Shown here one piece after another: positions 38,191 to 45,940 of a DNA stretch of 64,000 bases (positions within the stretch are counted from its first letter, which is position 1; each line of letters begins with the position of its first letter). Under the pieces are notes generated by a model, which made no database searches, was not told where the DNA came from, and was given only the letters and a program-made list of their open reading frames with translations. Origin of the DNA: Photobacterium jeanii (lineage in GTDB: Bacteria > Pseudomonadota > Gammaproteobacteria > Enterobacterales > Vibrionaceae); contig NZ_LVHF01000015.1 in the NCBI RefSeq assembly GCF_001650345.1, forward strand, positions 13,524 to 77,523, written 5' to 3'. The translations under genes were made by a program, and so were the position numbers.

Positions 38191-38212
38191 AAACCGACTA
38201 GTCAGTCGGTTT
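38191..38212. promoter_or_regulatory. Candidate TetR operator upstream of the dehydrogenase gene
   Basis: AAACCGACT and AGTCGGTTT flank a four-base AGTC, a perfect 9-bp palindrome typical in form of TetR-family operators. It lies about 100 bases before the dehydrogenase start, in the likely promoter region of the dehydrogenase-tetR operon. Confidence 0.55.
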
Positions 38213-38303
38213 TAAATGAGTATAGGTTAGTCGGCGAAGAGGGCAAGATAAACTGATCACATTTTATCCAGCTTAGCTGTGGTGATCTTAGTGCTATTCA
38301 GCG

Positions 38304-38345
38304 CTCTGTCAGCAAAGCCTGCGTGATGAGGTCGCGCTGACAGAG
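38304..38345. terminator. Hairpin after the DTW gene
   Basis: CTCTGTCAGC pairs with GCTGACAGAG over a 22-base loop, just past the DTW gene stop. No T-run. Possible terminator. Confidence 0.3.
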
Positions 38346-38347
38346 GG

Positions 38348-38959
38348 TTATGCCTTGTGGGTGTGACCGCTGCGCTCCGCATGAAAAACCGTGTTAAAGC
38401 TGGCAAAGTAATGCGCCAGTTGGCTGGCTTGTTGCGGTTGTTCCAGTAGCTCTAGCAAAGCAATGCCTGTTTCACAGGTACACAAATTCCCCGCCGTTTG
38501 GTTGCGACGCAGTTGGTAATTGGAATGTTGCGTCACGGTCAAACTCAGGCGAGGAAGCTCGGCTAGCCATGGGCTTTTTCGAACCATTTTACGTGCTTCT
38601 TGCCAAGTCGCATCGAGCAGAATAAACAGTGGGATCGGAGTGGTCGATTCACTGTCGGCTGCCTTCGATGGTGTGGGAGCGGTAAAGGGAATCGCTGGGT
38701 GTTGGTCATCGGCGGGAAACAGTAACCAAGGCGCAAAGCGGGGATCGGCAATTTGCTCTAGCAAGCTTGCTGGTGGATTGGTGCGTTCCCATTGTTCTCG
38801 GCGGCAATGGGGTAAGGTACGCGCCATCAAGACGCCAGTATTGGTGGCTTTGTGGTATTCGTTGGGGTGGGTGAGCAACACAAAGTGAGCCTCACAACTT
38901 AACTGGGGTTCATGGGCACAAATACAGTTATGGGTGAAACCGCAACGAGGACAAGACAT
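38348..38959 (-). CDS. DTW-domain protein, possible tRNA aminocarboxypropyltransferase
   Basis: DTW-domain proteins (TapT/YfiP and DTWD1/2) attach a 3-amino-3-carboxypropyl group to tRNA uridine. The four-Cys N-terminal knuckle (SCPRCGFTHNCICAHEP) probably binds metal, and the DTW signature is present as LLDATWQEARKM with the downstream Arg/Leu-rich segment. At 203 residues it is shorter than TapT, so it may be a second, divergent member. The start follows a weak ribosome binding site. It lies in the same direction as the lipoprotein gene upstream. The precise target nucleotide is inferred only from the family. Confidence 0.82.
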   Translation of the reverse strand: MSCPRCGFTHNCICAHEPQLSCEAHFVLLTHPNEYHKATNTGVLMARTLPHCRREQWERTNPPASLLEQIADPRFAPWLLFPADDQHPAIPFTAPTPSKAADSESTTPIPLFILLDATWQEARKMVRKSPWLAELPRLSLTVTQHSNYQLRRNQTAGNLCTCETGIALLELLEQPQQASQLAHYFASFNTVFHAERSGHTHKA

Positions 38960-39008
38960 AGCGGACGCTCTATAGGCTAGTGAAACATCGGGCGGCATTG
39001 TGCGGCAA

Positions 39009-39050
39009 TTGGTGCCGTCTCGCAATGATAACGCAGCGAAACGGCACCCA
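39009..39050. terminator. Hairpin after the 347-aa lipoprotein gene
   Basis: GGTGCCGT pairs with ACGGCACC, with TCGC/GCGA inside, between the lipoprotein and DTW genes. Without a T-run it is only a possible terminator. Confidence 0.35.
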
Positions 39051-39073
39051 AGGCTATGTTGATTTAGGCGGGT

Positions 39074-40117
39074 TTAAGGTTGACGCTCAAGCTGTAAGCC
39101 ACCGTCGCCAAGGCTGTAGCGATTGCCGTTGATCACTTCATCACGGGCAATCAAGCGTTCACCATCCAGCTCGAACACGCGCTCGCTCAGTAAACGACGA
39201 CCTTGGTGCGAGGTCATGATGACTTTGACGTGCTCATCATCGATTTGTTGCCAGATCCCTTGTTCTTGCAGTGCTGGCTCGTCGCTGTCGTATTCGTAGC
39301 GGGTAATGGCGGAGTGATCCGGTTTCAAAAGCAAGACAGTGGTTAACCCCGGGGTATTGGTGACATCCGCTGGAGTGCGGTATTGCCCAACCCAAGTGGC
39401 GGTGACATCCGTTGCGCCGAGTGTGGCACAGCCACGGTAGGTTTTACCTTGCCAGTTCAGCTCAGAGCGCCAGCCATACAGCGATGAACTCATGGTGTCG
39501 TTGCAATGGCCTTTGGTGAGGGTCAGGCTAAAGTTCTTGCCTTGATATTGCTGTTGCCCCGAGGTCGCATTTTGCTGAGTGATCGCTTGTGGTTGGCTCT
39601 TTTCACCAAGACGGGAAAAGATCACTTGGTTTTGCTGGATTTGCAGATCCCAATCCGGCTCCATGCCAAACGCACGGGTGTAGTGTGGGTCGAACTGGCA
39701 GCCACCGCGCATTTCCGCCGACAATAAGTTGGTTTGTTTAACCACGAAACGACCATCGTAGTCAGCGGCAAAGCCATCTTCCGGCGCGGGTTCTAGGTAG
39801 CCGATCACTTCACTGTACATAGGTTCGTAGTTATAAGGCGCTGCTTCGCGAATGGCACCGTGATCGGTGGCTGGGAACACAATCCAGTATTGCTTGGTGC
39901 TTCCACAAGGTTGGATCGAATAGCTTTCGTGACCCCAAGTGACCATACCGCGCATCATAAAGGCTTGGACTTTATCGCCACTGCCTGTCGTCATTGTTTG
40001 GTTGTTGTCTGAGTGTGTAGCCGTCTCGCTGGTGGCGGTGGATGAGGGTTGGCTACTACAGCCAGCCAATAGCGAGAGGGCTACCAATGGCAGCGCAAGG
40101 GGAGTCCAGTTCTTCAT
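39074..40117 (-). CDS. Lipoprotein, COG3650-like
   Basis: Secreted lipoprotein of 347 residues. The signal peptide ends with the lipobox LAGC (Cys19). A Ser/Thr-rich linker follows. A region around residues 200-235 (GHCNDTMSSSLYGWRSELNWQGKTYRGCA) resembles the COG3650 or NlpE-like lipocalin family, and the C-terminal part has a META-like pattern (LEQGIWQQIDDEHVKVIMTS). Function unknown; relatives are linked to envelope stress and copper. GAGGTG precedes the ATG. It is divergent from the EVE gene. Confidence 0.72.
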   Translation of the reverse strand: MKNWTPLALPLVALSLLAGCSSQPSSTATSETATHSDNNQTMTTGSGDKVQAFMMRGMVTWGHESYSIQPCGSTKQYWIVFPATDHGAIREAAPYNYEPMYSEVIGYLEPAPEDGFAADYDGRFVVKQTNLLSAEMRGGCQFDPHYTRAFGMEPDWDLQIQQNQVIFSRLGEKSQPQAITQQNATSGQQQYQGKNFSLTLTKGHCNDTMSSSLYGWRSELNWQGKTYRGCATLGATDVTATWVGQYRTPADVTNTPGLTTVLLLKPDHSAITRYEYDSDEPALQEQGIWQQIDDEHVKVIMTSHQGRRLLSERVFELDGERLIARDEVINGNRYSLGDGGLQLERQP

Positions 40118-40236
40118 CGATCACCTCAAGGTTAACAGTCTAAATCCGTCGAATGTATTTCTGCTCAATGCCAGTGTTGATGATAACATTCGTAGCAGAT
40201 TGGTCAGACACGACAGTAAAAAAATAAGGATGCCCC

Positions 40237-40695
40237 ATGGCGAAATGGCTATTTAAAACCGAGCCGGACACCTTTTCGATAGACACACTAAAGCAGCAAA
40301 AAGTTTCTTGTTGGGAAGGCGTTCGTAACTATCAAGCGCGAAATATGATGCGTGATGCGATCAAAGTAGGTGATGAGGTCTTTATTTATCACTCGTCGTG
40401 CAAGGATGTTGGGGTGGTGGGGATTGCCACGGTTATCAAAGAAGCCTATCCAGATCATTTTCAATTCGATCCCCAGAGCCCGTATTTTGACCCTAAGTCG
40501 AGCCCAGAAAACCCACGCTGGATCATGGTCGATATCGAATACCAACGTCATTTGCGTTTGGTGTCACTCAAGCGGTTGAAAGCCAATCCTGCTTTGGCGG
40601 AAATGCCTTTGGTTAAACGCGGTAATCGCTTGAGCATCATGCCGGTCACAGATGCGCAGTGGCAGGAAATCTTGACCATGACGGGGCAGTTTTAG
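40237..40695 (+). CDS. EVE-domain protein
   Basis: Small PUA-like protein of 152 residues. EVE domains bind modified bases in DNA or RNA. MAKWLFKTEPDTFSIDTL and CWEGVRNYQARNMMRD are the classical motifs, then VFIYHSSC and the IMVDIEYQ strand. The ATG follows AAGGA. It is divergent from the lipoprotein gene. Its bacterial role is not settled. Confidence 0.9.
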   Translation: MAKWLFKTEPDTFSIDTLKQQKVSCWEGVRNYQARNMMRDAIKVGDEVFIYHSSCKDVGVVGIATVIKEAYPDHFQFDPQSPYFDPKSSPENPRWIMVDIEYQRHLRLVSLKRLKANPALAEMPLVKRGNRLSIMPVTDAQWQEILTMTGQF

Positions 40696-40732
40696 CGTTA
40701 TTCCTGAGTCACTCCCTGTGAATGGTTAACGC

Positions 40733-40770
40733 GATAAAAAAAGCGCCTGAACGTAAACGAGCAGGCGCTT
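40733..40770 (-). terminator. Terminator of yigL (minus strand)
   Basis: AAGCGCCTG pairs with CAGGCGCTT over a 12-base loop. The minus-strand side continues as seven T, so it terminates yigL; the plus side can also slow the EVE transcript. Confidence 0.75.
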
Positions 40771-40791
40771 GAGATTACTGTGAATGCTCAG

Positions 40792-41601
40792 TTATCGCGA
40801 GCTATCAAGCAAGTTGGTTTCTAAGTAGTGAGCCACGGCTTCATCGGCACAAGAGCCAATCACATCATTGCTCGGCAGCGCTTTTTTCACTTTGTCATGC
40901 GCGGTGCCCATCACCAAACCTTTACCCGCCATTGTCAGCATTTCTACATCGTTCATGCCATCGCCAAAGGCGATACAGTCATGCAGATCGAAGCCTTTCT
41001 CTTTGGCAACTGCTTCTAGCGCGTGACCTTTAGAGACGTTGGCATCCATCACTTCCAAACACCACGGTGTCGAGAACGCGATATTGGCTTTATCGCCAAA
41101 CTCTGCGTTGAACTTGTCTTCCCATGCCACCAGTTTGTCGTGGTCTTGGTCATCACGGGTGAAGAATACCTTAGCGATGCCTGTTAGTGGTGGGTTGTTC
41201 ACATCGAACAACTCGTAGGTGAACTCGTCGTGGAAATCACGCAGTTTTTCGTCTTCAGCGTTGAGTAGCCACTTATCGTCTTGGTACAAGTGAATTTTGA
41301 GTTCTGGGTCGTGTTTTGCCATTGCGATCACCCCGGTGATCACTTCCGGTGACACGTCTTGTTGGTAAATCGCTTCACCTTGGCAGTTGTGCACGCGGGC
41401 GCCGTTAGAGGTGATCATGTAAGCCGGAATACCCAATTGTTCGCGCATACCTGCGACATCGACGTGGTGACGACCAGTGGCAAACACAAAGTGTCGACCT
41501 TGCTGGTGTAAGCGGTTCAGTACGGTTTGAGTGAAAGGCGCCAGTTTGTGGTCTGGAGTCAAGAGCGTACCGTCTAGGTCTGAAGCAACAATCTTATACA
41601 T
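40792..41601 (-). CDS. yigL: HAD-superfamily (Cof-type) phosphatase YigL
   Basis: Cytoplasmic HAD-IIB phosphatase; YigL dephosphorylates pyridoxal phosphate and sugar phosphates. Motif I is ASDLDGTLLTPDH, motif II FATGRHH and ITSNGARVH, and motif IV AFGDGMNDVEML. Length 269 and the sequence DVAGMREQLGIPAYMITSNGARVHN resemble YigL closely. The downstream gene order yigL-pldB and rhtB matches Escherichia coli. Confidence 0.9.
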   Translation of the reverse strand: MYKIVASDLDGTLLTPDHKLAPFTQTVLNRLHQQGRHFVFATGRHHVDVAGMREQLGIPAYMITSNGARVHNCQGEAIYQQDVSPEVITGVIAMAKHDPELKIHLYQDDKWLLNAEDEKLRDFHDEFTYELFDVNNPPLTGIAKVFFTRDDQDHDKLVAWEDKFNAEFGDKANIAFSTPWCLEVMDANVSKGHALEAVAKEKGFDLHDCIAFGDGMNDVEMLTMAGKGLVMGTAHDKVKKALPSNDVIGSCADEAVAHYLETNLLDSSR

Positions 41602-41695
41602 GAAAATCCCATTATCGACGTCATCTCGCTGACCACATTGTCAGCGAGGTTTTGCACGATTTTAAACCACTTTTGCGGCAGGAAAAGAGGCTAAT

Positions 41696-42697
41696 TTACT
41701 CTTGGATGGTTTCCGCTTTTTTGAAGTGATTAAGCGCGGCTGCCAGCACTGGGGTGCGGAATTTGTCTTGCTCAAACAGCAACTCGTGACGGGCGCCGTG
41801 GATCACTTTGATTTCGCACTGACCGCCAGCCTGATTGATGGCACGGTGGAAAACGTCGTGCGCGCTGTTATCAACTATGGTGTCATCGCTGCCTTGGAGA
41901 AGGAGCACTGGCACTTGGATTTGATAAGCGTGCTGGACGCAACGTTTGGCGGCTGCCATTCCTTGCCATACCCAACGGGCACTTGGGCCACCAATTTTCA
42001 GTTCCGGTTTTTGCTCGTATAACTCGCGGAACCACTGATAACGGATTTCACTTTGGCTTAGTTTGTTATCGGCAAAAGGTTTTGGGTAGTAAGGCACTTG
42101 CCCTGGCGCATAGTCAGGTTGGCGCTGCAGTTGTTCCACTACTCGTGCTAGCGGTGAAGCGATCGGCTTCATCCATTGGGTGAGGTTAATACCGTGCATC
42201 GGCGCACTGAGTACCGCGTTGGTGAACACTTGCGGATGTTGCTCTAAGTACAGTGAGCCAACAGTGCCGCCCATCGAGTGTGCCAACATAAAGTGTTGCT
42301 GATAGCCGCGAGGGAGCACCACATCGTTCATAAAAGTGGTGAAGTCTTCCACATAGTGGTCGAACTCTTCGACGTGACCGAGTTCGGTGTCGTTGGCGAT
42401 CCGCTCAGACACACCTTGGCCGCGGTGGTCGATTGCAAACACATCGTAGCCTTGGCGCACCAAATCATAGAACACTTCTTGGTATTTCCAGTAGCTTTCA
42501 ATGCGACCATTGATCACCACTATCACCTTGTCGCTGTTGTGTCCGGTTAGCCCTAACCAGCCGATTTGACGTTGATCGACGCCGGTAAACTTTCCTTCTT
42601 CGCGCTGCTGCCACATGGCTGCCACGGGACCTTGCATGGTGGTCGCAAAGTGAGGTTCAAGAGAAAAGTCATAAAAATGTGGAGGTTGGGCTGTCAT
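41696..42697 (-). CDS. pldB: Lysophospholipase L2
   Basis: Alpha/beta-hydrolase that hydrolyses lysophospholipids at the inner membrane. The nucleophile elbow GHSMGG-type motif appears as LAHSMGGTVGS, and Asp and His of the triad lie in LLQGSDDTIVDN and VIHGARHELLFE. The ATG at 42697 gives 333 residues; the preceding in-frame TTG is rejected. It precedes yigL by 94 bases and is divergent from rhtB. Confidence 0.92.
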   Translation of the reverse strand: MTAQPPHFYDFSLEPHFATTMQGPVAAMWQQREEGKFTGVDQRQIGWLGLTGHNSDKVIVVINGRIESYWKYQEVFYDLVRQGYDVFAIDHRGQGVSERIANDTELGHVEEFDHYVEDFTTFMNDVVLPRGYQQHFMLAHSMGGTVGSLYLEQHPQVFTNAVLSAPMHGINLTQWMKPIASPLARVVEQLQRQPDYAPGQVPYYPKPFADNKLSQSEIRYQWFRELYEQKPELKIGGPSARWVWQGMAAAKRCVQHAYQIQVPVLLLQGSDDTIVDNSAHDVFHRAINQAGGQCEIKVIHGARHELLFEQDKFRTPVLAAALNHFKKAETIQE

Positions 42698-42878
42698 TTG
42701 GGTTCTCAACTGCGGGGGAGAAATATCGGATAATACACCCTGGATCCTTGATCTCAGGCGTATAAATGATTGTATGTCATTATAACCTAAACTGAGAGAG
42801 TATAGAGTTGCTTTCCAGCCGGTTCTACTGTTAACTAGCGAGCACTTATTGATAGCACTAATATCGCTGGAGTACGGA

Positions 42879-43496
42879 ATGAATGTCGATATTTGGTTAG
42901 CTTACTTGGCTACAGCCATTGTCTTTAGTTTAGCGCCGGGGTCAGGCACGGTGAACTCGATCAGCAATGGTATGACTTACGGTTTTCGTAAATCGTTGGC
43001 GTCTATTATGGGGCTGCAAGTTGGTTTGAGTTTCCACATTATTTTAGTGGGTGTTGGGCTTGGGGCTTTAGTTGCTCAGTCAGCGACCGCTTTTACTGTA
43101 ATAAAGTGGATTGGTGTTATTTACCTGATTGGTCTTGGCATTCAAAAGTGGCGCGAACAAGCGGCACTGCAAGTGAATACTGACCAAGCGCCCGTGTCGG
43201 GGCAGCGTCTGTTTCGCCAAGCGGTATTGGTTAACTTAACCAATCCGAAAAGTATCGTTTTTTTGGTGGCTTTGTTTCCACAGTTCATTCAGCCTGATGC
43301 ACCCCAATTGCCGCAGTTGTTGATTCTTGGGATCACCACGGTAGTGGTTGATATGTGTGTGATGCTGGGCTATGTCACTTTGGCATCGCGTTTAGCCGGT
43401 TATATTCGCTCACCTCGGATGATGGGGGCATTAAACCGTGTTTTTGGTTCTATGTTTATCGGTTGTGGTGCCTTGCTGGCGTCTGCCCGAGCCTAA
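42879..43496 (+). CDS. rhtB: Homoserine/homoserine-lactone efflux protein RhtB
   Basis: LysE-family exporter with about six helices. The conserved N-terminal segment ATAIVFSLAPGSGTVNSISN and the VNLTNPKSIVFLVALFPQF motif define the family. The ATG at 42879 follows GGAG and gives 205 residues, equal to RhtB in Escherichia coli, where the gene also neighbours pldB. Confidence 0.9.
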   Translation: MNVDIWLAYLATAIVFSLAPGSGTVNSISNGMTYGFRKSLASIMGLQVGLSFHIILVGVGLGALVAQSATAFTVIKWIGVIYLIGLGIQKWREQAALQVNTDQAPVSGQRLFRQAVLVNLTNPKSIVFLVALFPQFIQPDAPQLPQLLILGITTVVVDMCVMLGYVTLASRLAGYIRSPRMMGALNRVFGSMFIGCGALLASARA

Positions 43497-43542
43497 TCAA
43501 TCATAACGAATACAGCCGTTGAGGCTGAATAAGTGGACGGTA

Positions 43543-44784
43543 ATGAAACAACAAAACTCTTCAGCTATGTACTCATATGTTGCTCGTCAGCCGATTTTTA
43601 ATCGTCAGCAGCGTACCGTGGGTTATGAATTGTTGTTTCGTGACGGTGAACACAATGCCTTTCCGGTGATCGACCCTGATAAAGCGACCAGCCGCCTGCT
43701 AGTGGAAAACTACATGGCGGTAGGAAGCAACCCCGCCATTTCTGGCCAACGTACCTTCATTAACTTCCCACAGCAAAGTCTGATCGATATGTTGCCTTTG
43801 CTACTGCCGAAAGGCGATGTGGTGATCGAGGTACTGGAAACCTGCGAACCCAACGATGAGCTGTTTGCGGCGATCAAGTTGCTGCATCAGCGTGGCTATG
43901 TGGTGGCGCTGGATGATTTCGAGATGTCGCCAGCGTGGGCGCGGTTTTTACCTTATGTGCGGATCATCAAACTTGATTTGATGAAGCTTGGGGTTGAGAA
44001 AGCGTGTGAGTTTGTGGCGGAATACCGCTCTCACCGTCGATTGAAATTTTTGGCTGAAAAAGTCGAAACTCAAGCCGATTATGATGCCACGCTCGCAGCG
44101 GGTTTTCATTTCTTCCAAGGGTACTTTTTCTGCAAACCAGAGCTTGTGAAAAATCGCCAAGTTGAACCAGAAAAGGTATCGACCATGCGACTGTTGCAAG
44201 AGATCTGTCGCGATCCGGTCGACTTTAAGCGCATTGAACAAATCATTACCAGCGATGTGTCCTTGTCGTACCTGCTGATGCGTTATGTTAATGCGGCAGC
44301 TAACCGTACTGTCGAGCCAATTAGCTCGTTCCGCCAAGCTTTGGTGTATTTGGGCGAAGACAAGGTACGTTTATTCGTCGGTGTGGTGGCGACTGCCCAT
44401 GCGGCGCTGGATAAACCGCGTGAGTTGTATTTGATGTCGTTGCAGCGGGCGCGGATGTGTGAGTCGCTGGCGGTCGGTAGTGGTTTGACCGGGCAATCAC
44501 ACCAAGCGTTTTTGGTCGGGATGTTCTCTTTGCTCGATGCGCTACTTGATACCTCGCTCGATCAACTTGTTAAAGTGCTGCCTTTGCAAAAAGATGTCGA
44601 AGCGGCATTGCTGCATCACAAAGGGCATTTAGGGCATACCTTGGCGCTGCTTGAAGCTTACGATAAGGCGAATTGGCACCAAGTGAGTGAGTATTGTCAG
44701 CAGTTGGGGATTGGTGAGGCGATGGTGACACGCAGTTACCAGCAAGCGTCACAATGGTCGACCAATATGTTGAGAATCAAATAA
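43543..44784 (+). CDS. EAL/HDOD signalling protein (YuxH type)
   Basis: Two-domain regulator. Residues about 1-200 form an EAL-like domain (ARQPIFNRQQRTVGYELLFRDGEHNAFP, quoted in parts), and residues 200-405 form an HDOD domain (RIEQIITSDVSLSYLLMRYVN). The EAL signature is replaced by YELLF and several metal-binding acidic residues are missing, so cyclic-di-GMP hydrolysis is unlikely; proteins of this kind are signal relays or binders. The ATG at 43543 gives 413 residues. It follows rhtB and has no strong terminator after it. Confidence 0.88.
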   Translation: MKQQNSSAMYSYVARQPIFNRQQRTVGYELLFRDGEHNAFPVIDPDKATSRLLVENYMAVGSNPAISGQRTFINFPQQSLIDMLPLLLPKGDVVIEVLETCEPNDELFAAIKLLHQRGYVVALDDFEMSPAWARFLPYVRIIKLDLMKLGVEKACEFVAEYRSHRRLKFLAEKVETQADYDATLAAGFHFFQGYFFCKPELVKNRQVEPEKVSTMRLLQEICRDPVDFKRIEQIITSDVSLSYLLMRYVNAAANRTVEPISSFRQALVYLGEDKVRLFVGVVATAHAALDKPRELYLMSLQRARMCESLAVGSGLTGQSHQAFLVGMFSLLDALLDTSLDQLVKVLPLQKDVEAALLHHKGHLGHTLALLEAYDKANWHQVSEYCQQLGIGEAMVTRSYQQASQWSTNMLRIK

Positions 44785-44935
44785 CGTCCCTTCTTTTTTT
44801 GCTCGTTTCCTGGTGTCGCTCGGATGAACCTTTTGTGAACTCTGAGCGCGCATATTCCCCTTATTATCCATTTCCTTACACTATTCTTTTTTGAGTGATA
44901 CCAGCGGCTTAATGCCGTCATTAAAAAGGAATACC

Positions 44936-45823
44936 GTGTCGATTTTTGCGTTTGTGCTGGTGGTCATTTCCGCCGTGATCCATGCCAGCTGGAATTTGCT
45001 GGGAAAATCCAGTGCCTCATCGCCGGCATTTTTTGCGATGAGCTGCGTCGGCGTTGGTGGCTTGATGCTGCCCTTGTTGGGCTATGTGGTGATGACGATC
45101 CCAGAGCTGAGCAGTCGCTTCTGGTGGTTATTAGTGGTCAGTGGCTTTTTCCAAATGGTGTACATGGCGGCGTTGGCGCTCGCTTATAAGCATGCCGATG
45201 TTGGCGTGGTATACCCGATCGCTCGTGCTCTGCCGGTTATGATGGTGGCAGGGATCACTGCAGGGTTAGGGCAATCACTGCCTTGGATTGCATGGGGCGG
45301 GATGCTGGTGGTGACACTCGGTTGCTTGTTGGTGCCGTTAGTGACATTTAGACAGTGGCATTGGCGTGCTTACACTCAGCAGGGGTGTTTGTGGGCGTTA
45401 TTGGCTGCGATAGGTACTGCGGGTTATTCGGTGATCGACAAACAAGCGGTCGATATGCTGGCGGTAGCGGGTGTACCTGCTGCGGTGGCAGCGGTGTTTT
45501 ATTTGGGAGCGCAGTTTCTTGCAGCAGGTGGCTGGTTGATGTTGCTCTATTTGCCTCGTTCGCGGCGAAGTGAGTTGCGGCAAGCTTGGCAATTACGCCG
45601 TCGCGCATTGCTTACTGGCGGTATGATGGGCGGCACTTATGCCTTAGTGCTACTAGCGATGCAGTACGCCGACAACGTCAGTTATGTGGTGGCATTGCGT
45701 CAGCTTAGTATTCCGGTAGGTGTCATCTTCGGGATTTGGTGGCTCAAAGAACCGTCGCACCGTCCGCGTTTAGTGGGAGCCAGCTTGGTGTGTTTGGGCT
45801 TGATGGCGGTTTCTTTTCGTTAA
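44936..45823 (+). CDS. DMT-superfamily EamA transporter
   Basis: Ten-helix metabolite transporter of 295 residues with two EamA units, the first including ASWNLLGKSSASSPAFFAM and the second GTAGYSVIDKQAVD. A GTG at 44936 is preceded by AAAAAGGA; an earlier in-frame TTG is possible but lacks a ribosome binding site. Substrate unknown. It is convergent with the AbgT-family gene. Confidence 0.82.
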   Translation: MSIFAFVLVVISAVIHASWNLLGKSSASSPAFFAMSCVGVGGLMLPLLGYVVMTIPELSSRFWWLLVVSGFFQMVYMAALALAYKHADVGVVYPIARALPVMMVAGITAGLGQSLPWIAWGGMLVVTLGCLLVPLVTFRQWHWRAYTQQGCLWALLAAIGTAGYSVIDKQAVDMLAVAGVPAAVAAVFYLGAQFLAAGGWLMLLYLPRSRRSELRQAWQLRRRALLTGGMMGGTYALVLLAMQYADNVSYVVALRQLSIPVGVIFGIWWLKEPSHRPRLVGASLVCLGLMAVSFR

Positions 45824-45866
45824 GCGGCGTAAAGCTAGTGAGTATGGCGCCAACGAGAAACAACAA

Positions 45867-45886
45867 AGCCGAGCAGAAGCTCGGCT
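45867..45886 (-). terminator. Terminator of the AbgT-family gene
   Basis: AGCCGAGC pairs with GCTCGGCT around AGAA. The minus strand continues TTTGTTGTTT, a broken T-run. Confidence 0.7.
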
Positions 45887-45905
45887 GTGGGTTTAATGGG
45901 GAACT

Positions 45906-45940
45906 GTTGGCGGTTAATTCACTATTGCTTAACCGCCAAC
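45906..45940. repeat. 12-bp inverted repeat across the AbgT-family stop codon
   Basis: GTTGGCGGTTAA and its complement flank 11 bases; the stop codon at 45929-45931 lies in one arm. The fold would form at the end of the coding region and could stabilise the mRNA or affect termination of translation. Confidence 0.6.
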
